Assembly (NCBI GenBank): GCA_019022495.1
Contig: JAFEKR010000024.1
Location: forward strand, 620,001-684,000
Direction of reading: 5' to 3'
DNA length: 64,000 nt
Source of the DNA: Epichloe hybrida
Lineage: Eukaryota > Ascomycota > Sordariomycetes > Hypocreales > Clavicipitaceae
Position 1 is the first letter of the stretch. Each line of letters opens with the position of its first letter. Position numbers and translations under genes: made by a program. Under the pieces are notes generated by a model, which saw only the letters and a list, made by a program, of their open reading frames with translations, did no database searches and was not told the origin of the DNA. This document shows, one piece after another, positions 36,450 through 50,008 of the stretch.

Positions 36450-39400
36450 TCTTAATTAGTTAAAATATTAGATATAGCTAGATTATTTAGGACCTTTAGT
36501 TAATTTAAAGTTCTTAGTAAAAGTAATAGCTATAATAATACTATAGAAAGTATTAAAGCTAGAGATAGTAGTAAATACCTTAATAAAGAGAAAAACCTTA
36601 TTTACCTTACCTAAATCCCTTATATCTCTATAAAACTCTAATAATATATTATAAAGAAATTACTTTAATACATAAGAAGCTTTAAATATAAAGAAATAAT
36701 AATACCTAAGCAAATTACTCTTTATATTATTATTAAGACTAAATAGTATAAGAAATAAAGGTTATTTAAAAGAATACTTTTCTTTAAATTTAGTAATAAC
36801 TTTTATAAATAGTTAAGAAATAAGTTTATAAAAGGGAAAGACCTTTCCTAGAATAAACTTTAAGATTATTTTCTTTATAATAAAGTATATATAATAGTTA
36901 GAAAAGATATAAAAATAGTACATAATCTTAAGAAAGTAGTTAACTAGGAAGAATTTTAATTCTAGACCTTTAAGGAGATTAAGAAAGCTAGGAAAAAGTA
37001 TATAAGCTTTTAGAAAAATCTAAAGAATAAAGATTTCTTTTATAATTTACTAGATAATAGGGATATTAGGGCCTAATAGCTTACCCCTTTACCTATATTT
37101 TTACCTAAGATAATTTAGTAAAATTACCTTATAAATACTACTAATAATACCCCTAAGTAAGAGTATTATTAATAAAGTTACCTCTTATTACCTAAGGCTA
37201 ATATTACTTTTATTAGTATAGCCTAAAGAATTATACTTTCTCCTCCCTAATATAAGAAAAAGGAAAATTAAAGGGAATAATAAACCCTAAGGTTATTTCT
37301 TATAAAACTACTTTCTTATTTTTAAAAAATAATACTACTTTCTTAATAAATATAAAGAGAAGTATTTAAAGAACTTTTATAAATTTAAAGGCTTTCTTTA
37401 AAGTAAATTATAAACTTATTAAAGGTATACCTTAAAGAATAACTTTATAGTACTAATAACTATAATATTCTTAAATTAAAGCTTTAAATATTTTATAGAA
37501 AGTATAAGTTACTTAATATCTAACTTAAATAAGCTAGTAATACCTTTAAGGTTATACTTAAAGGTAAAGCTTTATAATACTATATAAATTACCTTTTAAA
37601 ACCTAGTTAATCTTAAAAACTTCTTATACTTATTAGCTATATAAGAGAATAATTTAAGACTAAGAATATATAGTAAAAATATCTCCTAAAGTAAAATAAC
37701 TTTACTTTATAAGAAATAATAAATAATAACCTAAGTAAATCTATAATTAATTACTTTAATAAACTTATAAAGAAGCTAGCTATCCTATAATAAGTAATAC
37801 CTAAGGTAAGCTAAAGTAAAAAGGCACTTTAGAATTAACTTATAAAAGCTTATAATAGTATTCTAAAATATAAAGAAGCTATTATAAACTCACTAAAGGG
37901 ACTATAAGAGTTTTATAAAAAAATTAGAATAATAATTTAACTTATTAAGAAAAAGAAGAAAAACTATTAATAATTCCTAACTAAAGCTATAACCCTAGAC
38001 TAATTCTAAACTAACTAAAGATATAATAGGAAAGAAAAAGAGACTTAATATCCCTTAAAACTATAAGAAAAAGAAGAAAATTCCTATATAAAGAAGTACT
38101 ATATATATAGTAAAAAAGAATACTAGTTATTTAAGTACTTAAAAAAGAACTATAAGAAAGTATATTAATACTTTAAGAACTATTATCTTATAAACTTAGT
38201 AAATAACTTATATAATTTATTTCTTATATAGTATAAAGAAAAATATAAGCCTTAATCCCCTATTAATAATAAAATTACTTAATATATAAAAAGTATTAGA
38301 TTTAATAATAGCCTTAATAGTATAAATAAGCTAGTACTTATAAGCTTCTTTAATTATAGAATATAACTTAATAGTAAAAGAATAGTTTAATTCCTAATAA
38401 GTTAAGTAGCTTATTATAGTCTAAGTAAAGAAAACCCCTTTAAGTAAAAACTCTTAAGTAAAGCTTTAGTAATATTTATACTAGAAGATTACTATTCCTA
38501 TGTAATATTCTAAGGGATTATACCTAATATAGAAGCTATAAAATTCTCTATAATAAGGTACTCTTAATTTCTTACTTTATAATATTAAATACTTAAACTA
38601 TAAATTAATAAATTAAAGGTAAAAAAGGTATTAGTTAGATTTAGTATAGGAGAACTAATTATTATACTTAAAGTAGCTAATATACTTACTTTCTTTAGGG
38701 ATATTCTTTTTTAGGTTATACTAATAAATACTTTATTCCTTTTATCTCTTAATAATATAAATTATTTATAAATTAACTTTAATATCTCTAAAAATACACT
38801 ATAATAAGAAAATATTAAAGTCCTTATTATATATAAATAAAGATATACTTAGATACTACTTATATAAAAAGAAGAAGTAATTACTTAGAGCTACCTTATA
38901 AAAAGTAAGCTATAGTAATTATATCATTACTTTAGGTATTTATTAATCTAATAACTATATAAGGTTCTTTATAGATTAAGGTATAATATTAATATTAAGG
39001 CTATTAAGAAGCTAATAAGACTTTACTACTAATACTAAATATATATAAATAGCCTTAATTACTTTAAATTTACCCTTAAGAATAAGTATAGCTTTAACTA
39101 TAAAGTAATAGTAAATATATTTTACCTTAATAATAACTATCTTACACTCTATGCTATAAATATAGCTATAGTATTTAATATAATAAATTTCCTTAATAAT
39201 ATCTCTATAAAAACAACCTAGGAAGCCCTTTAAATATACTAGATTAATACTTACCTAAGCCCTCTAGATTTTATTATTATAAATACTAAAATAAACTTCT
39301 ATAGTAATAAATTTAAGTAATTTATAGCTTTAATATTAATTTTAATTAAGGAAGTCCTTATTAAGGTATACTATAGTATTAGGAAGGTTAAAAAGTATTA

Positions 39401-41282
39401 TAAGCTACTCTAAAGGGCTTATAATATAATTAGGCATAAATATCCTATAATACCTAAACCTATTACCTTATAAATAATAATAAAGGCTCTAAATAATACT
39501 ATAGGCCCTAATAGCCTTATTCTAACCTTTCTTATCTTTAAAGCTTACTTGTATATAATAAATAAGTCCTTACTATTACTTAATATTATATAATATATAA
39601 TTATAGTATAGAAAGCTACTAAAGAGATTAAGAGGCTTTATACTATTAGGAAGGTTAATAAAGCCCTTACTAAATATAATAGCCTAAATACCTTAAAGAC
39701 CCTTAGTTTATTACTTAGATTAAAGGTCTAAGTCTAGTAAGAAAGTAAGGGATAAGTAAGCCTATATAAGCTACTAGTAATAACTAGAGAGAGCTATATA
39801 CTTAATATACCTAGGGGCCTAAAGACCTTTAGGTTAACCTCTATTAAGCCTTACTATAATAACCTTAGTATAAAGAAAGTAGTAAAGCTTAGTAAAAAGA
39901 AAAAGAAAAAAGGGTAAGAGGCTTAAGATAAGAATATAATACTAGTAATACTACTAAAGTATAGGTATAGAAAACCCTAAAAGAACCCTTTTATAATACC
40001 TTAAGAGACTAATACCTTCCTATTAGTAAAGGAATATAGTAACTTAGCCTTTATAATTAAGCTATATAAGGAAGGGATTATTAAGACCCTAGGTAAACCC
40101 TTTAAACTATTAATAAAAGCAAAGATTAATACCTTAATTAAGTAAGGTATATTTAAATTTATTATATTTAATAAGAAGAAGTATAGTAAGATTTAAATCT
40201 TTAATTCCTAAATTATTAATAAGATTAAAAGTAAGATAACAAAACCCTATAAAAAGTCATGCCTTATAATCTAAGAATATAAGAATAAAGGGAAATAGGC
40301 TATCCTTATATAGGCCCTAATAATTTAACAAGCAAGCTAATACCTTATTCTTATAATAGCCCTATTAGTATAGTTAAGGAAATTCCTTATCTAGCTAAGA
40401 GATATTTATTAGGCATATATATAAGCCTATATATTACTAGAGTAGCTAATCGTAGCGTGCTTACTAATTTAAATATAGTACCTTTACCTACCTAGCATAA
40501 TTATAAGGGTTATAAAGCCCCTCTATAGGCTTATAAAGGCTAGAATATATTAGTAAGTTATATATTATAAGTATTATAAAAAGAACCTCTAGATAAAAAC
40601 CTTTATATATAATCCTTACTTACTTATAACTATAAAGGAAAGCCCTAACTTTATATATATTAAAATATAAACTAATAATACCCTTAGCCTATTAGATAAG
40701 AAGTTCTTTAAGAAGGAAAAGACTTAACTAGTTACTATAGGCTTTAATATAAAGCTAAAGTAATTCCTAATATAAGATAGTTCTCTTATATTTAATAAAG
40801 GAATTATTACACTAGAGAATAATACTATTAAGATATAGTAAAAGGGATAAAGTAATAAGTTAGAATTAGTTCTAATAATTAATTTAAAGCGTAAATATAT
40901 TAAGTAAAGGGCCTAAGGCGCTTATATTACCTTAATATACTAATTAAAGGCTTACTTTAATCTATCTATTATAGTATAGTACTAGGAGCTAACCCTAGAG
41001 GATATAAAAGCCCTTAATTACTACCTAAAGTAATAAATAGACTACCTAGAAAAAGGCCTAATATTTATCCTAATAGACCTTAAGAAAGTAAAGCTCTTTA
41101 CCTTTATAAATAAATTATTTACTAATAACTAGGACTTATTCTTATAACTAGGATATATACTTATTCTAGCTAATAAAGACTATACTAATAGTAAATTTAT
41201 AATTAAAGGTAATATTATATACTTTAGCTTAATAAAAAGTAAAAGAGTTATATAAAGTATACTTACCTTAGAGGTTAGTCCT
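36450..41282 (+). pseudogene. Copia-C gag-pol relic (C2), RNase H truncated
   Basis: Gag about 36450-38420, aspartic protease about 38440-38800 (GIIPNI and later LSLNNI are visible), integrase about 38950-39800 (FYLNNNYLTLYAI region), RT about 40090-40720 with TNNTLSLLD at about 40670 (QTDD site), RNase H from about 41060 with LGYI and KSKRV, cut at about 41282. The Ty1/copia domain order is clear. Every domain has TAG/TAA stops. Confidence 0.82.
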
Positions 41283-41667
41283 ATACTAAAATTTTTTAAA
41301 TCTATATAGTAGAGATATAACCCTACTAGGTAGCTTATATTACTCTAACGCGTTTTTTAAGGGAGGCTATATAATAAGGGTTTATAGTTAATATATACTT
41401 ACTTTATAGTAAAAGAAGGAAAGGGGGGGTAAGTAAGAGAGTATATTATAGACTTAAGCTATAAGCTTAGGTTAAGTCTAGCTCTAGGAAGTATCCGTAC
41501 TTTATATGGCTTGGTTAGGGCTTTACACGTGCTACGCATAGACTGCACATAAGGGACTATATATCCGGATGCTATGTAACTACTAGTATAATTCCTTTCT
41601 TTTTCTGTAAGAATAATATTCTCATTCTAAACGCTTATATGCAGTAGCCATAAGGCTAGTTCATAAC
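41283..41667 (+). other. Unmatched 385-bp end piece of C2
   Basis: Replaces the end of RNase H and the 3' LTR. It contains a purine tract AAGGAAAGGGGGGG at about 41408-41426, typical of the tract before a 3' LTR, then a moderately G+C-rich, weakly mutated stretch to the D insertion. The end reads TTCATAACA across the D duplication. It does not align with the C2 5' LTR. It could be the 3' LTR of a related copia family joined by template switching or recombination. Confidence 0.5.
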
Positions 41668-41934
41668 TGTCAGGGGCACGGAGGCCAAGGGGCCATGGAC
41701 GGGACGGTTACATGATAAAGCCCTTAGATAAGCCTTAGGTTCCGCGGATAACTAAGTAGCTATAAGATAGCTATGTGTATATAGTAAGGTATTTAAATAA
41801 AGACTACTTATAAGAGATATAGGAGGTTAGAGTTTAAGACCTTTATATACTTACCCCTAAGTAATAGCTCTCTAGTTATAACTAAGAACCTTAGCTTTTA
41901 CTTTATTTATATTTTCTTTATTATAGTTATAATA
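41668..41934 (+). repeat. Gypsy-D 5' LTR (267 bp)
   Basis: Starts TGTCAGGGGCACGGAGGCC and ends in the mutated TTATAATA. The first 60 bp are almost unmutated (GGGCCATGGACGGGACGG) while the end is fully mutated. In the 3' LTR the pattern is reversed. GGTATTTAAATAAAG at about 41790 is a TATA-like element. Confidence 0.92.
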
Positions 41935-41989
41935 AGTTAAACTCTTAAACCCTTTAGGGAAAATAAACTATTAGCTAGATTTAAATATA

Positions 41990-44900
41990 AAGGAGCTATA
42001 GAATATTTACTTAAAATATACTTATATTACCTAGTAAGGAAGCCCTAACTCTATAGTAACTAGGTAGTAACTAGAATACCTTAACTATAAAACATAAGAG
42101 AGTATAGTAAATACTACTTAACTAAAGTAGTAATACTAAATTTAGTAATAATAATAATCTAAATAAGCTATAAAGGTAATATAAGATTATATAAGCTAAG
42201 CTATAAAATACTTATATAAAAAAGGAGATCTTAAATATAGAAGTATAGCTTAAGGAAATAGAAGTAAACCTATAATTAGCTAGATTAGGTAAAGGACTTA
42301 TAACTACCCCTTAGATAAATATATAAAGAATTTCCTTATTTCTAAAGTTCCTACCTAATACTAAGTCTATAGTAAATATATACTTATATAGCTTTATTAA
42401 GATATAGTATAAGGTGCTTATATATAAAGGTAATACCTATAAGAATTTATAAGTATACCTAGTAGATTTAAATATACTATTTAAGCTAAACCTAAGAACC
42501 TTTTAGGATAATAAAATAAAGGTAGTATATACTAGTAGCTACTTAGCTAATAATATAAAGTAATAGTAAATATATTATATAATAGTAAATAAGTTAGTTA
42601 ACTACTTAGCTTATACTTAGGATAGATTTATATTCTAGCTAAATACTAGAGTAATAGATAAAGATATAAGGTGCTTAAAAGCCACTAGGACACTACTAAA
42701 TCTAAGGTAAAAAAGTAATTAGTCTTTTTAATCTTTCCTAAGACTTTAGATAAAGATAAAAGCAGAATTACCTAACTAAATTCCTATATACTTAAGGATA
42801 GTAATTTTTCTAAATAGCTTAAATAATACTATAAGGAAGTATATAGTTAGCTAAGAGTTCCTAATATCTTAGAGTTATCTATAGGGTTAAGGTAAAAAGG
42901 CTAAAGTTATAATAATATTTATATTAAATAATTATAATAAAAACTATAATAAGGAGAGTAGGAATAATAAGAGATAATGCTTTAGCTCCCTTATAGATAA
43001 CTTATAGTAAAGCTTATAGTAACCTAGCATAGGCTAGAGACTATTTAAGTGCTTTAAATATAGTAGCCCTAGATATAGTGTAAATGAATATAATATAGTA
43101 AACTACTTAATTTATAGAAGTAATAAGTATATTACTAAGAAGTATAAGAATAGTAGTAATAAAACCTTAGACCTAAATAAGATTCTAATTAGTTTAGCTT
43201 AGGCCTAGGATAATAGTCTTACTATAAAAAAACCTATAGATAAGAGAATAAGAATATAAGTGTCCTTATAGTAAGATAACTACTAGTTAGTAGTGCTAGC
43301 GCTATTTAATATAAGCGTAAAATATTTAATAATCCACCCTAAATTATTATTAAAATAGGATTAGAAAAATATAAAAAAAACAGAGATAACACTAGAAAGT
43401 ATAAGTAAGGATAAGATCTTATACTAAGGAATCCTATATAGACTAGTTAAGGTAAAAGATAGTATAAGCTATATAAAGGTTTACTAAGTTAGCTACTACG
43501 TTACTAATATAGGAGAGGGAATGCTCCTAGGGATAGACTAGACCCTAGAGTATAAACTTATAGTAATAGACTAGAAGTAAGGTTTCTAGAGGTTTTTAAT
43601 AACCTAAGATTATATTACTTTTATAGTAAGTAAGTAATAACTATATAAGGTAGTAAAGCAGTCTTCTATTATGCTATTACTAGTGTTACTAAAGATTAAG
43701 GTAGTTAACCTAAAGGTAATAGAAGAAAATACTAATAAAAATTTATTAATAAGTAATATAGTAAGTAATAACCTAAGTTATAGTGTAGTTATAGTAATAG
43801 TAGTAGAATATACCTATATATTAAAGAAGAAAAAACTAAGAAGTATAATAGTACTCTAGGCAGTGTTTTATAAAGAATTAGTAGTGTTTATATAAGAGAT
43901 AGATAGTAACACACTCCTATAGTAAATTCTAGAAGAGTACACGGAATTTATAGATATATTTTTAAAGGAGCTAGCTAGTAAGCTCCTAGAATTAGGTAGT
44001 TATACTTATGTAATTAAATTAGAAGAGGGAAAATAACTACCCTAGGGACCTATATATAACCTAGCTAAAAAAGAGCTAGAAGTGCTTAGGGAGTACCTAG
44101 TAAGTATATAAGAGAAAGGGTAAATTAGAAGATTAATAAGCCTAGTAGGAGCCCTAATTTTATTTGTTCTAAAAAAATCAGGGAAATTAAGGCTTTATAT
44201 AAATTATAAGGGCCTTAATAAGATTACTATTAAAAATAAGGCCCCTTTGCTACTAATCTCTAAAATCCTTAATTAATTAGTAAGTATAAAGATTTTTATG
44301 TTACTAAATCTTTAAGAGGCGTACTACTAGCTATATATTCGTAAGGGTAATAAGTAAAAGATAGTATTTTATTACTACTATAAGCACTTTAAATATCTTA
44401 TAATACTATTTAGGTTAGTAAATATGCTAGCTACTTTTTAGGAATATATTAATAATGCTCTTAAGGGGCTTATAGATAAATTCTATATTATTTACCTTAA
44501 TAATACCCTAATATATAGTAGTAACCCTATAAGACACATAGAGTATATTAAAAGAGTACTAGAGTGACTTTAGGACGTAAACCTTTATATTAACCTTAAA
44601 AAGTACTAATTTTTAGTTATAAAGGTAAAGTTCCTAGGTTTTATTATATCTAAGAAGGGTATTAAGATAGAACTATTATAAGTTAAAGCTATTATAACCT
44701 AGCTAATACCTAGTAGTGTGTTTAATATTTAATTATTCCTTAGGTTTATAGGGTTTTACTAACGCTTTATAAAATAATATAGTAAGGTAGTAATCCTACT
44801 AATAAACCGTTTAAAAGGTATTTAACTAGTGGAGTTTAAGCTAAAGCCTAGTAAACTTATAGTATTTAAAGAACTCTAGAAGAAGTTCTAGGAGGCACTA

Positions 44901-47290
44901 ATTTTAGTGCACTTTAACTTACTTTATTTGCTAAGAGTAAAGATAGATGTATCTAGTTATATAATTAAAGCTATACTTATAATATTAGTACTAGGTAGCT
45001 AGCACCTAGTGGCGTATTTTTTAAGGAAGTTAACTAATATTAAACTTTACTACTTAACCCTAGACGCTAAGTTATTAGTAATCTAAGAGGCATTTTAAGC
45101 CTAGAGATATTACCTTATGGATTTAACTTATTAGATTATAGTTATAATAAACTATCTAAATTATAAGTACCTAGCTATAAAGCTAAAGCTAACTAGTAGG
45201 TAGGTAATAGTATTAGATAAGCTCTATCTATTTAATTTTAGAATTAAATATTATATAAGTAAGTTAAATCCCGCTAATGCCTTATTAAGAAAAGTAAATT
45301 ATATTAGCAAGAAGCATAGGGCAGAGGCTATATCCTTTTAGCTACCTAGCTTCTTATCTAAGTTTATAAATACTAAGTAATAGGGATACTATATAAGTAA
45401 TAGTATAATTATAAGTCCTAAGATTATATTACTTAGCGTAGCTAATAGTTTATTATAAGAATACTATAAGGGCTATACTAGCCTCTAGGGTTTTAAGAAA
45501 ACATAACTTAATTATATTATTAAGAAACCTAATAGTCTTATAAAGCCTATAAGTGGTATACTAACTAGGTTTACTAATTATAAGTAGTAAGGTTACGCCT
45601 TATTTATATTTATTAATATTTCTATAAGTCTAGTAAGCCTGCGGGTTAGGAGTCTAGCTAGGTTAGTAGTTAGTAAGTAGTGTAAGCGCCCCCTTAAAAT
45701 ACTGCTTAGCTATAATTTATCTATAAGTCTAAAAGCATACTAGAAGCTAGCTACTTATAGTAGTGTTATAGTAAGAATATAAGTAGTTTAGTAAACCTCT
45801 TCTAAGTTCGCATATAATATATATCCTATGTATGTAAAATTAGAGACTCTAATTTAAGTTATATTATTTTAAGTATAGCAAGGTAATAACTTTACTATAG
45901 GTTATAGGAAGCTACTTAAAAGTAGTAACCTTAAAGTATTATAAACATAGTCTATTAGGCCCTCTAAGCTATTAATATTTTAAAATAGAGTTTTTATTCT
46001 AGTAAGTATAAGAAAGGAAATTTTACTACTTACTTATAATAACCTAGTAGTAAGCTACTAGGGAGTTAGTAAGACTCTTTATTAGATTATAAGTTAGTAT
46101 TACTAGCTAATAATAAAGAAAGACACTAAGTTATATATATAAACTTATATAAGCTATTAGACTTTAAAGCTAAGATACTATAAACCTTATAGTAAGCTAG
46201 CTATGCTACTAGTGCTTAATTAGCCTTTTTAAGAATTATTAATAGATTTTATTACGGGGCTGCTACTTATAAAAGACGCAAATTAGACTTATAATACAAT
46301 CTTAGTTATTATAAACTATTTCATAAAATACAGTATTTATATCCCTGTTTTAATGCAAATAACTAGTAATAAGTTAGTTACTATATTTCTAAAGTATATT
46401 TTTAGGGATTATAGTGCCCTAGAAGGTATTATTATAGACTGTGGTTTAACTTTTACTAGCAGGTTTTAAATGACTTTTTACTATCTTATTATAACTAAGT
46501 AGTAACTAAGTACCACGTTTTACTTATAAATAGATAGTTAGATAGAATATTTAAACCAAGTTTTAGAGTATTATTTAAGAGCCTTTACTTATTTTAATTA
46601 GACTAATTAGGCTAATAATCTTTTAATAGTATAGTTTGTATATAATATAAGTATTTATTTAACTTATAGCTACACCCTAGCTAAGGCACTATAAGGCTAT
46701 AACCCTAGGGGACTATAGTAAGTGGTTATAAATATCCCTATAGTAAATAACTAGGTAAAGACTTATGCTACTACGCTAAGAGATAAACATATAGTAATTA
46801 AGTAGCTTCTAAGTAACTTATAGGCCTAGTATATAAAACACTATAATAAGAAGCAAACCCTAATAAAGTTTAGAGTAGGTAATTATATTTTATTATTTAT
46901 AAGAAATATTAACTTATAGTAACCTAGTAGGAAGCTAAGTATAAAGTATCTAGGCCCTTATAAAATTAAAAAGGTAATTAGTACTTATAGATTAGTATAT
47001 TAATTAAAGCTACTACTTAGAACACGTTTGTATAATGTTTTTAATATTACTAATCTTAAGCTATTTATAAGGGACTTACTTAGTGTAGAAGATATATTCT
47101 TACTATAAGAAAATATTATAAATAATAAGTAAGAGTTTAAAGTTAAAAGAATTATATTATATTACTATAATAGGAGATATTAGAAATACCTAGTTAAATA
47201 AAAGAGCTATAATACTTTAGAGAATTTATAAGTAAAGAAAAGAGATTTTATTATAATAAATATTATTAAGGATTATAAGCAGTAACTAAG
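41990..47290 (+). pseudogene. Gypsy-D gag-pol relic with chromodomain
   Basis: Gag about 41990-43200, with a CCHC zinc-knuckle relic at 43047-43094 (CFKYSSPRYSVNEY; Cys-to-Tyr and His-to-Tyr changes are typical of the mutation). Protease about 43260-43600 (GEGMLLGID). RT about 43900-44700 with YLNN at 44493-44504 (YLDD). RNase H about 44900-45200 (YLTLDAKLL). Integrase about 46230-46850, with DFITGLL, IIIDCG and an LNQVLE region carrying the three acidic positions. Chromodomain about 47085-47230 (RKYLVK-like). The order is Ty3/gypsy, chromovirus clade. The 62-codon open frame at 43671-43859 is a chance survivor between protease and RT. Confidence 0.88.
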
Positions 47291-47914
47291 CAGCTAGTTT
47301 GTAGATATAGAGTTATATTTAGTAAAGTTTAGATAGTAGTAGTAATATACAAAAATAATCCAGATAAATTCTGAAACCTAACTTATAGCTACTTTACACT
47401 AATTATTCTATTAACACGTCGCCTGCCTAGTCCCTAGTATTCTCACCTATGCTAATAGGGGCAAAGGATTTATTCTTATTATTAGAGAAATCCCCCTCCT
47501 TATACATATATATATAAAGCTTACTAGGGAGGTCTAGTAGCCTAATATAAGTAAGAAGCATAGATATGTTAGTAGTAAGCTACTAGTAAGTTAGTAAAGC
47601 TATAAGCTAGAGCGTAAAAATATATATAAATAAAAGGTTTTATATAATAAAATATAAGCTAGTAGTATATTAGTAGTAACTAAGTTATAGAAATAAAAGA
47701 TATATATATTATTAACAAAGTATAGATTATCTTTAGGATTACTATAAGTATTAATATACTTAAAGAGTATATAGTATAACTAGGTAAACTAAGTAAGATA
47801 GTAGTAAAGTTATACTTAAAGAATTAGTATATTAGGTTAGGATAAATTTGCCCTTAATAATATATTATAGCTTTATGCTATTACTATCTTTAGGTATAAT
47901 AGCTTATATTATAA
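47291..47914 (+). other. Gypsy-D 3' tail, left of G2
   Basis: Untranslated or unidentified sequence after the chromodomain. 47340-47500 is notably less mutated (CACGTCGCCTGCCTAGTCCC), then AT-rich. It continues after G2 at 50009. Confidence 0.5.
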
Positions 47915-47930
47915 CTTACTATCAGAGCAT

Positions 47931-47990
47931 GTAATGTAATGTAATGTAATGTAATATTTGGGGTTTGGATGTAATGTGTAATGTAATGTT
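47931..47990 (+). repeat. Left subterminal TGTAATG array of G2
   Basis: Runs of GTAAT (TGTAATGTAATG) interrupted by TTTGGGGTTTGGA. This is the counterpart of the TGTAGTG array of G1: same layout, with A for G at one position. Probably transposase-binding sites. Confidence 0.85.
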
Positions 47991-48929
47991 AGGAGGAAAA
48001 AAATAGTGGGGTATATTAATATCTTATAATATACTTTAGATTTTTCTCTATTAGATTAATATAAGTGTTTTTATAATAGGTATTTTATTAAATTTACTAT
48101 TAAATATCTTAATTTCCTATCTTTTAGACTATTAGTTATATCTTCTAGTATAGGGTATATATAGTAAGTTTATGAGGTTAATTAGATTCTTTAAATTTTT
48201 TTATATATTATAAGATATTATATTAACTATATATCTATTTTCTTATAATTATATTTTTATTATTTTAAACAAGACTTTTTATTACTAAAAAATACCCTAT
48301 ATATACTTTTTTAAATAATATAAAATAATATATTATAAATCTAAATAATTATATTAAGAAACTATAATTAGACTTTTATATACCTTAAATTTAATATTAA
48401 TATTATAACTTTTATTTAGAATAATAGTTATTTTTTTAGATTTAATATATATTCTTTTTAAATATCTTAAATTCTTTTCTTTTCTTTTATAAAATCTAAA
48501 GTTAAAAAAGAGTGATTTAGGAATAAAAAGTTAAATAAAAATAGTATAAATAAATAAATAAGTAAATAATATTATTTATATTATTTAAATGAAAGGCTTT
48601 ACTTATTATAAAAGCTTTTAAGTATAATATAAGTAATATAAAACTATATATTAGTTTTTAAAATAATATTTTAATAAAAAAAAATCGTAGTTTATTTATT
48701 TATTAAGTAATCTAAGGAATTTAAAGTATAATTAGCTTATAATACTTATATAATACCTAATTTATCTTAATTTAATACTTTAATATATAAGAAATAATTT
48801 TTATAAAATAAAATAAATAATTTTATAGTAAAATTTCCTAAAAAAAGAGTAGAAAAAGAGTATAACAAGCTAAATTTACTAGATTTAAAATAATACGGTT
48901 ATTATTTAGAATTAATATAAGCTATATAA

Positions 48930-49650
48930 AAAGTGGGTCTAAAGTGGGTCTTATTAATAATAGTATTAACTTCTTTATAGCTTATTTACCTAGATATATA
49001 TGATTTTCTATTAAAAAGATAGTATACTTAAAAGTGGGTCTAAGGTGGGTCTTACTAATAATAGTATTAACTTCTTTATAGCTTATTTGCTAAGATATTT
49101 ATGATTTTCTCTTAAAAAGATAGTATACTTAAAAGTGGATCCAAAGTGGGTCTTACTAATTATAGTATTAACTTCTTAATAGCTTATTTGCTATATATAT
49201 GATTTTCTCTTAAAAAGAAGGTGTATATTAAAGTGGGTCTAAAGTGGGCCTTACTAATTATAGTATTAATTTCTTAATAGCTTATTTACTAAGATATTTA
49301 TAATTTTCTCTTAAAAAGATAGTATACTTAAAAGTGGGTCTAAAGTGGGCCTTACTAATAATAGTATTAACTTCTTTATAGCTTATTTGCTTAGATATAT
49401 ATGATTTTTTATTAAAAAGAAAGTATACTTAAAAGTGGGTCTAAAGTGGGTCTTACTAATTATAGTATTAACTTCTTAATAGCTTATTTGCTAAGATATT
49501 TATGATTTTCTCTTAAAAAGAAGGTATATATAAAAGTGGGTCTAAAGTAGGTCTTACTAATAATAGTATTAACTTCTTTATAGCTTATTTAGTTAAATAT
49601 ATATAATTTTCTATTAAAATAAGTATACTTAAAAGTAAGTTTTTAATATT
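48930..49650 (+). repeat. 101-bp tandem repeat of G2 with GTGGGTC core
   Basis: Eight units starting near 48933, 49034, 49135, 49233, 49334, 49435, 49536 and 49635 (last one decayed). Each has GTGGGTCTAAAGTGGGTC, then TTACTAATAATAGTATTAAC and an AT-rich part ending AAAAAGATAGTATACTTAAA. Two alternating filler versions exist (TTTAGATATATATG and TAAGATATTTATG), hinting at expansion in pairs. Confidence 0.9.
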
Positions 49651-49837
49651 TTTCTAAGAAATAAGCTTAAAAAGTAAGTTTTATTAGTTTTATAAGTTAT
49701 AATTAAGATTAGTATAGTAATTTAACCTTAATCTATATTTTAAGAAACCTAATATATACTTTTCTAATTATTTAAGATATTTCTTACTATTAATTTCTAA
49801 TTACTTTACCTAAATATTAAAAAATAAAAAATAATTA

Positions 49838-49992
49838 CATCTAATTACAAATAATTACAAATAATTACATGTAATGTAATGTAATGTGTGAAAGGGGGGT
49901 GTAATGTAATGTAATGTAATGTGTAATGTAATGTAATGTGTAATAATTACATTACATTACAAACATTACACAATGTAATGTAATGTAATGTG
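49838..49992 (+). repeat. Right subterminal TGTAATG array of G2
   Basis: Begins with CTAATTACAAATAATTAC units, then TGTAATG runs, and the inverted ATTACATTACAAACATTACA near the terminus. It mirrors the left array and the G1 right array. Confidence 0.85.
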
Positions 49993-50008
49993 ATGCTCTG
50001 CTTACTAT

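Larger units (their letters stand above)
47923..50000. mobile_element. G2: hAT-like non-autonomous element (2078 bp)
   Basis: Ends CAGAGCAT... and ...ATGCTCTG, flanked by CTTACTAT at 47915-47922 and 50001-50008 (8-bp TSD, hAT type). It has subterminal TGTAATG arrays, a block just inside (GTGGGGTATATTAATATC) also found in G1 (GTGGGGCATATTAATATC), and an internal 101-bp repeat with the same core as G1. No transposase was recognised. It inserted in the 3' tail of Gypsy-D. Confidence 0.9.

Noticed and set aside
43671..43859. 62-codon frame on the + strand as a small gene
   Set aside because: It lies within the dead Gypsy-D polyprotein between protease and RT; only a chance gap between stops.
47931..47990. 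TGTAATG arrays as possible telomeric or interstitial telomere repeats
   Set aside because: Fungal telomeres are mostly TTAGGG; here the arrays sit just inside matched inverted termini with 8-bp duplications, so they are part of a hAT-like element.
48930..49650. CRISPR-like array of repeats at a regular 101-bp spacing
   Set aside because: The spacers are themselves repeated, repeats and filler form one tandem unit, and the array lies within a transposon of a eukaryote. It is a minisatellite.
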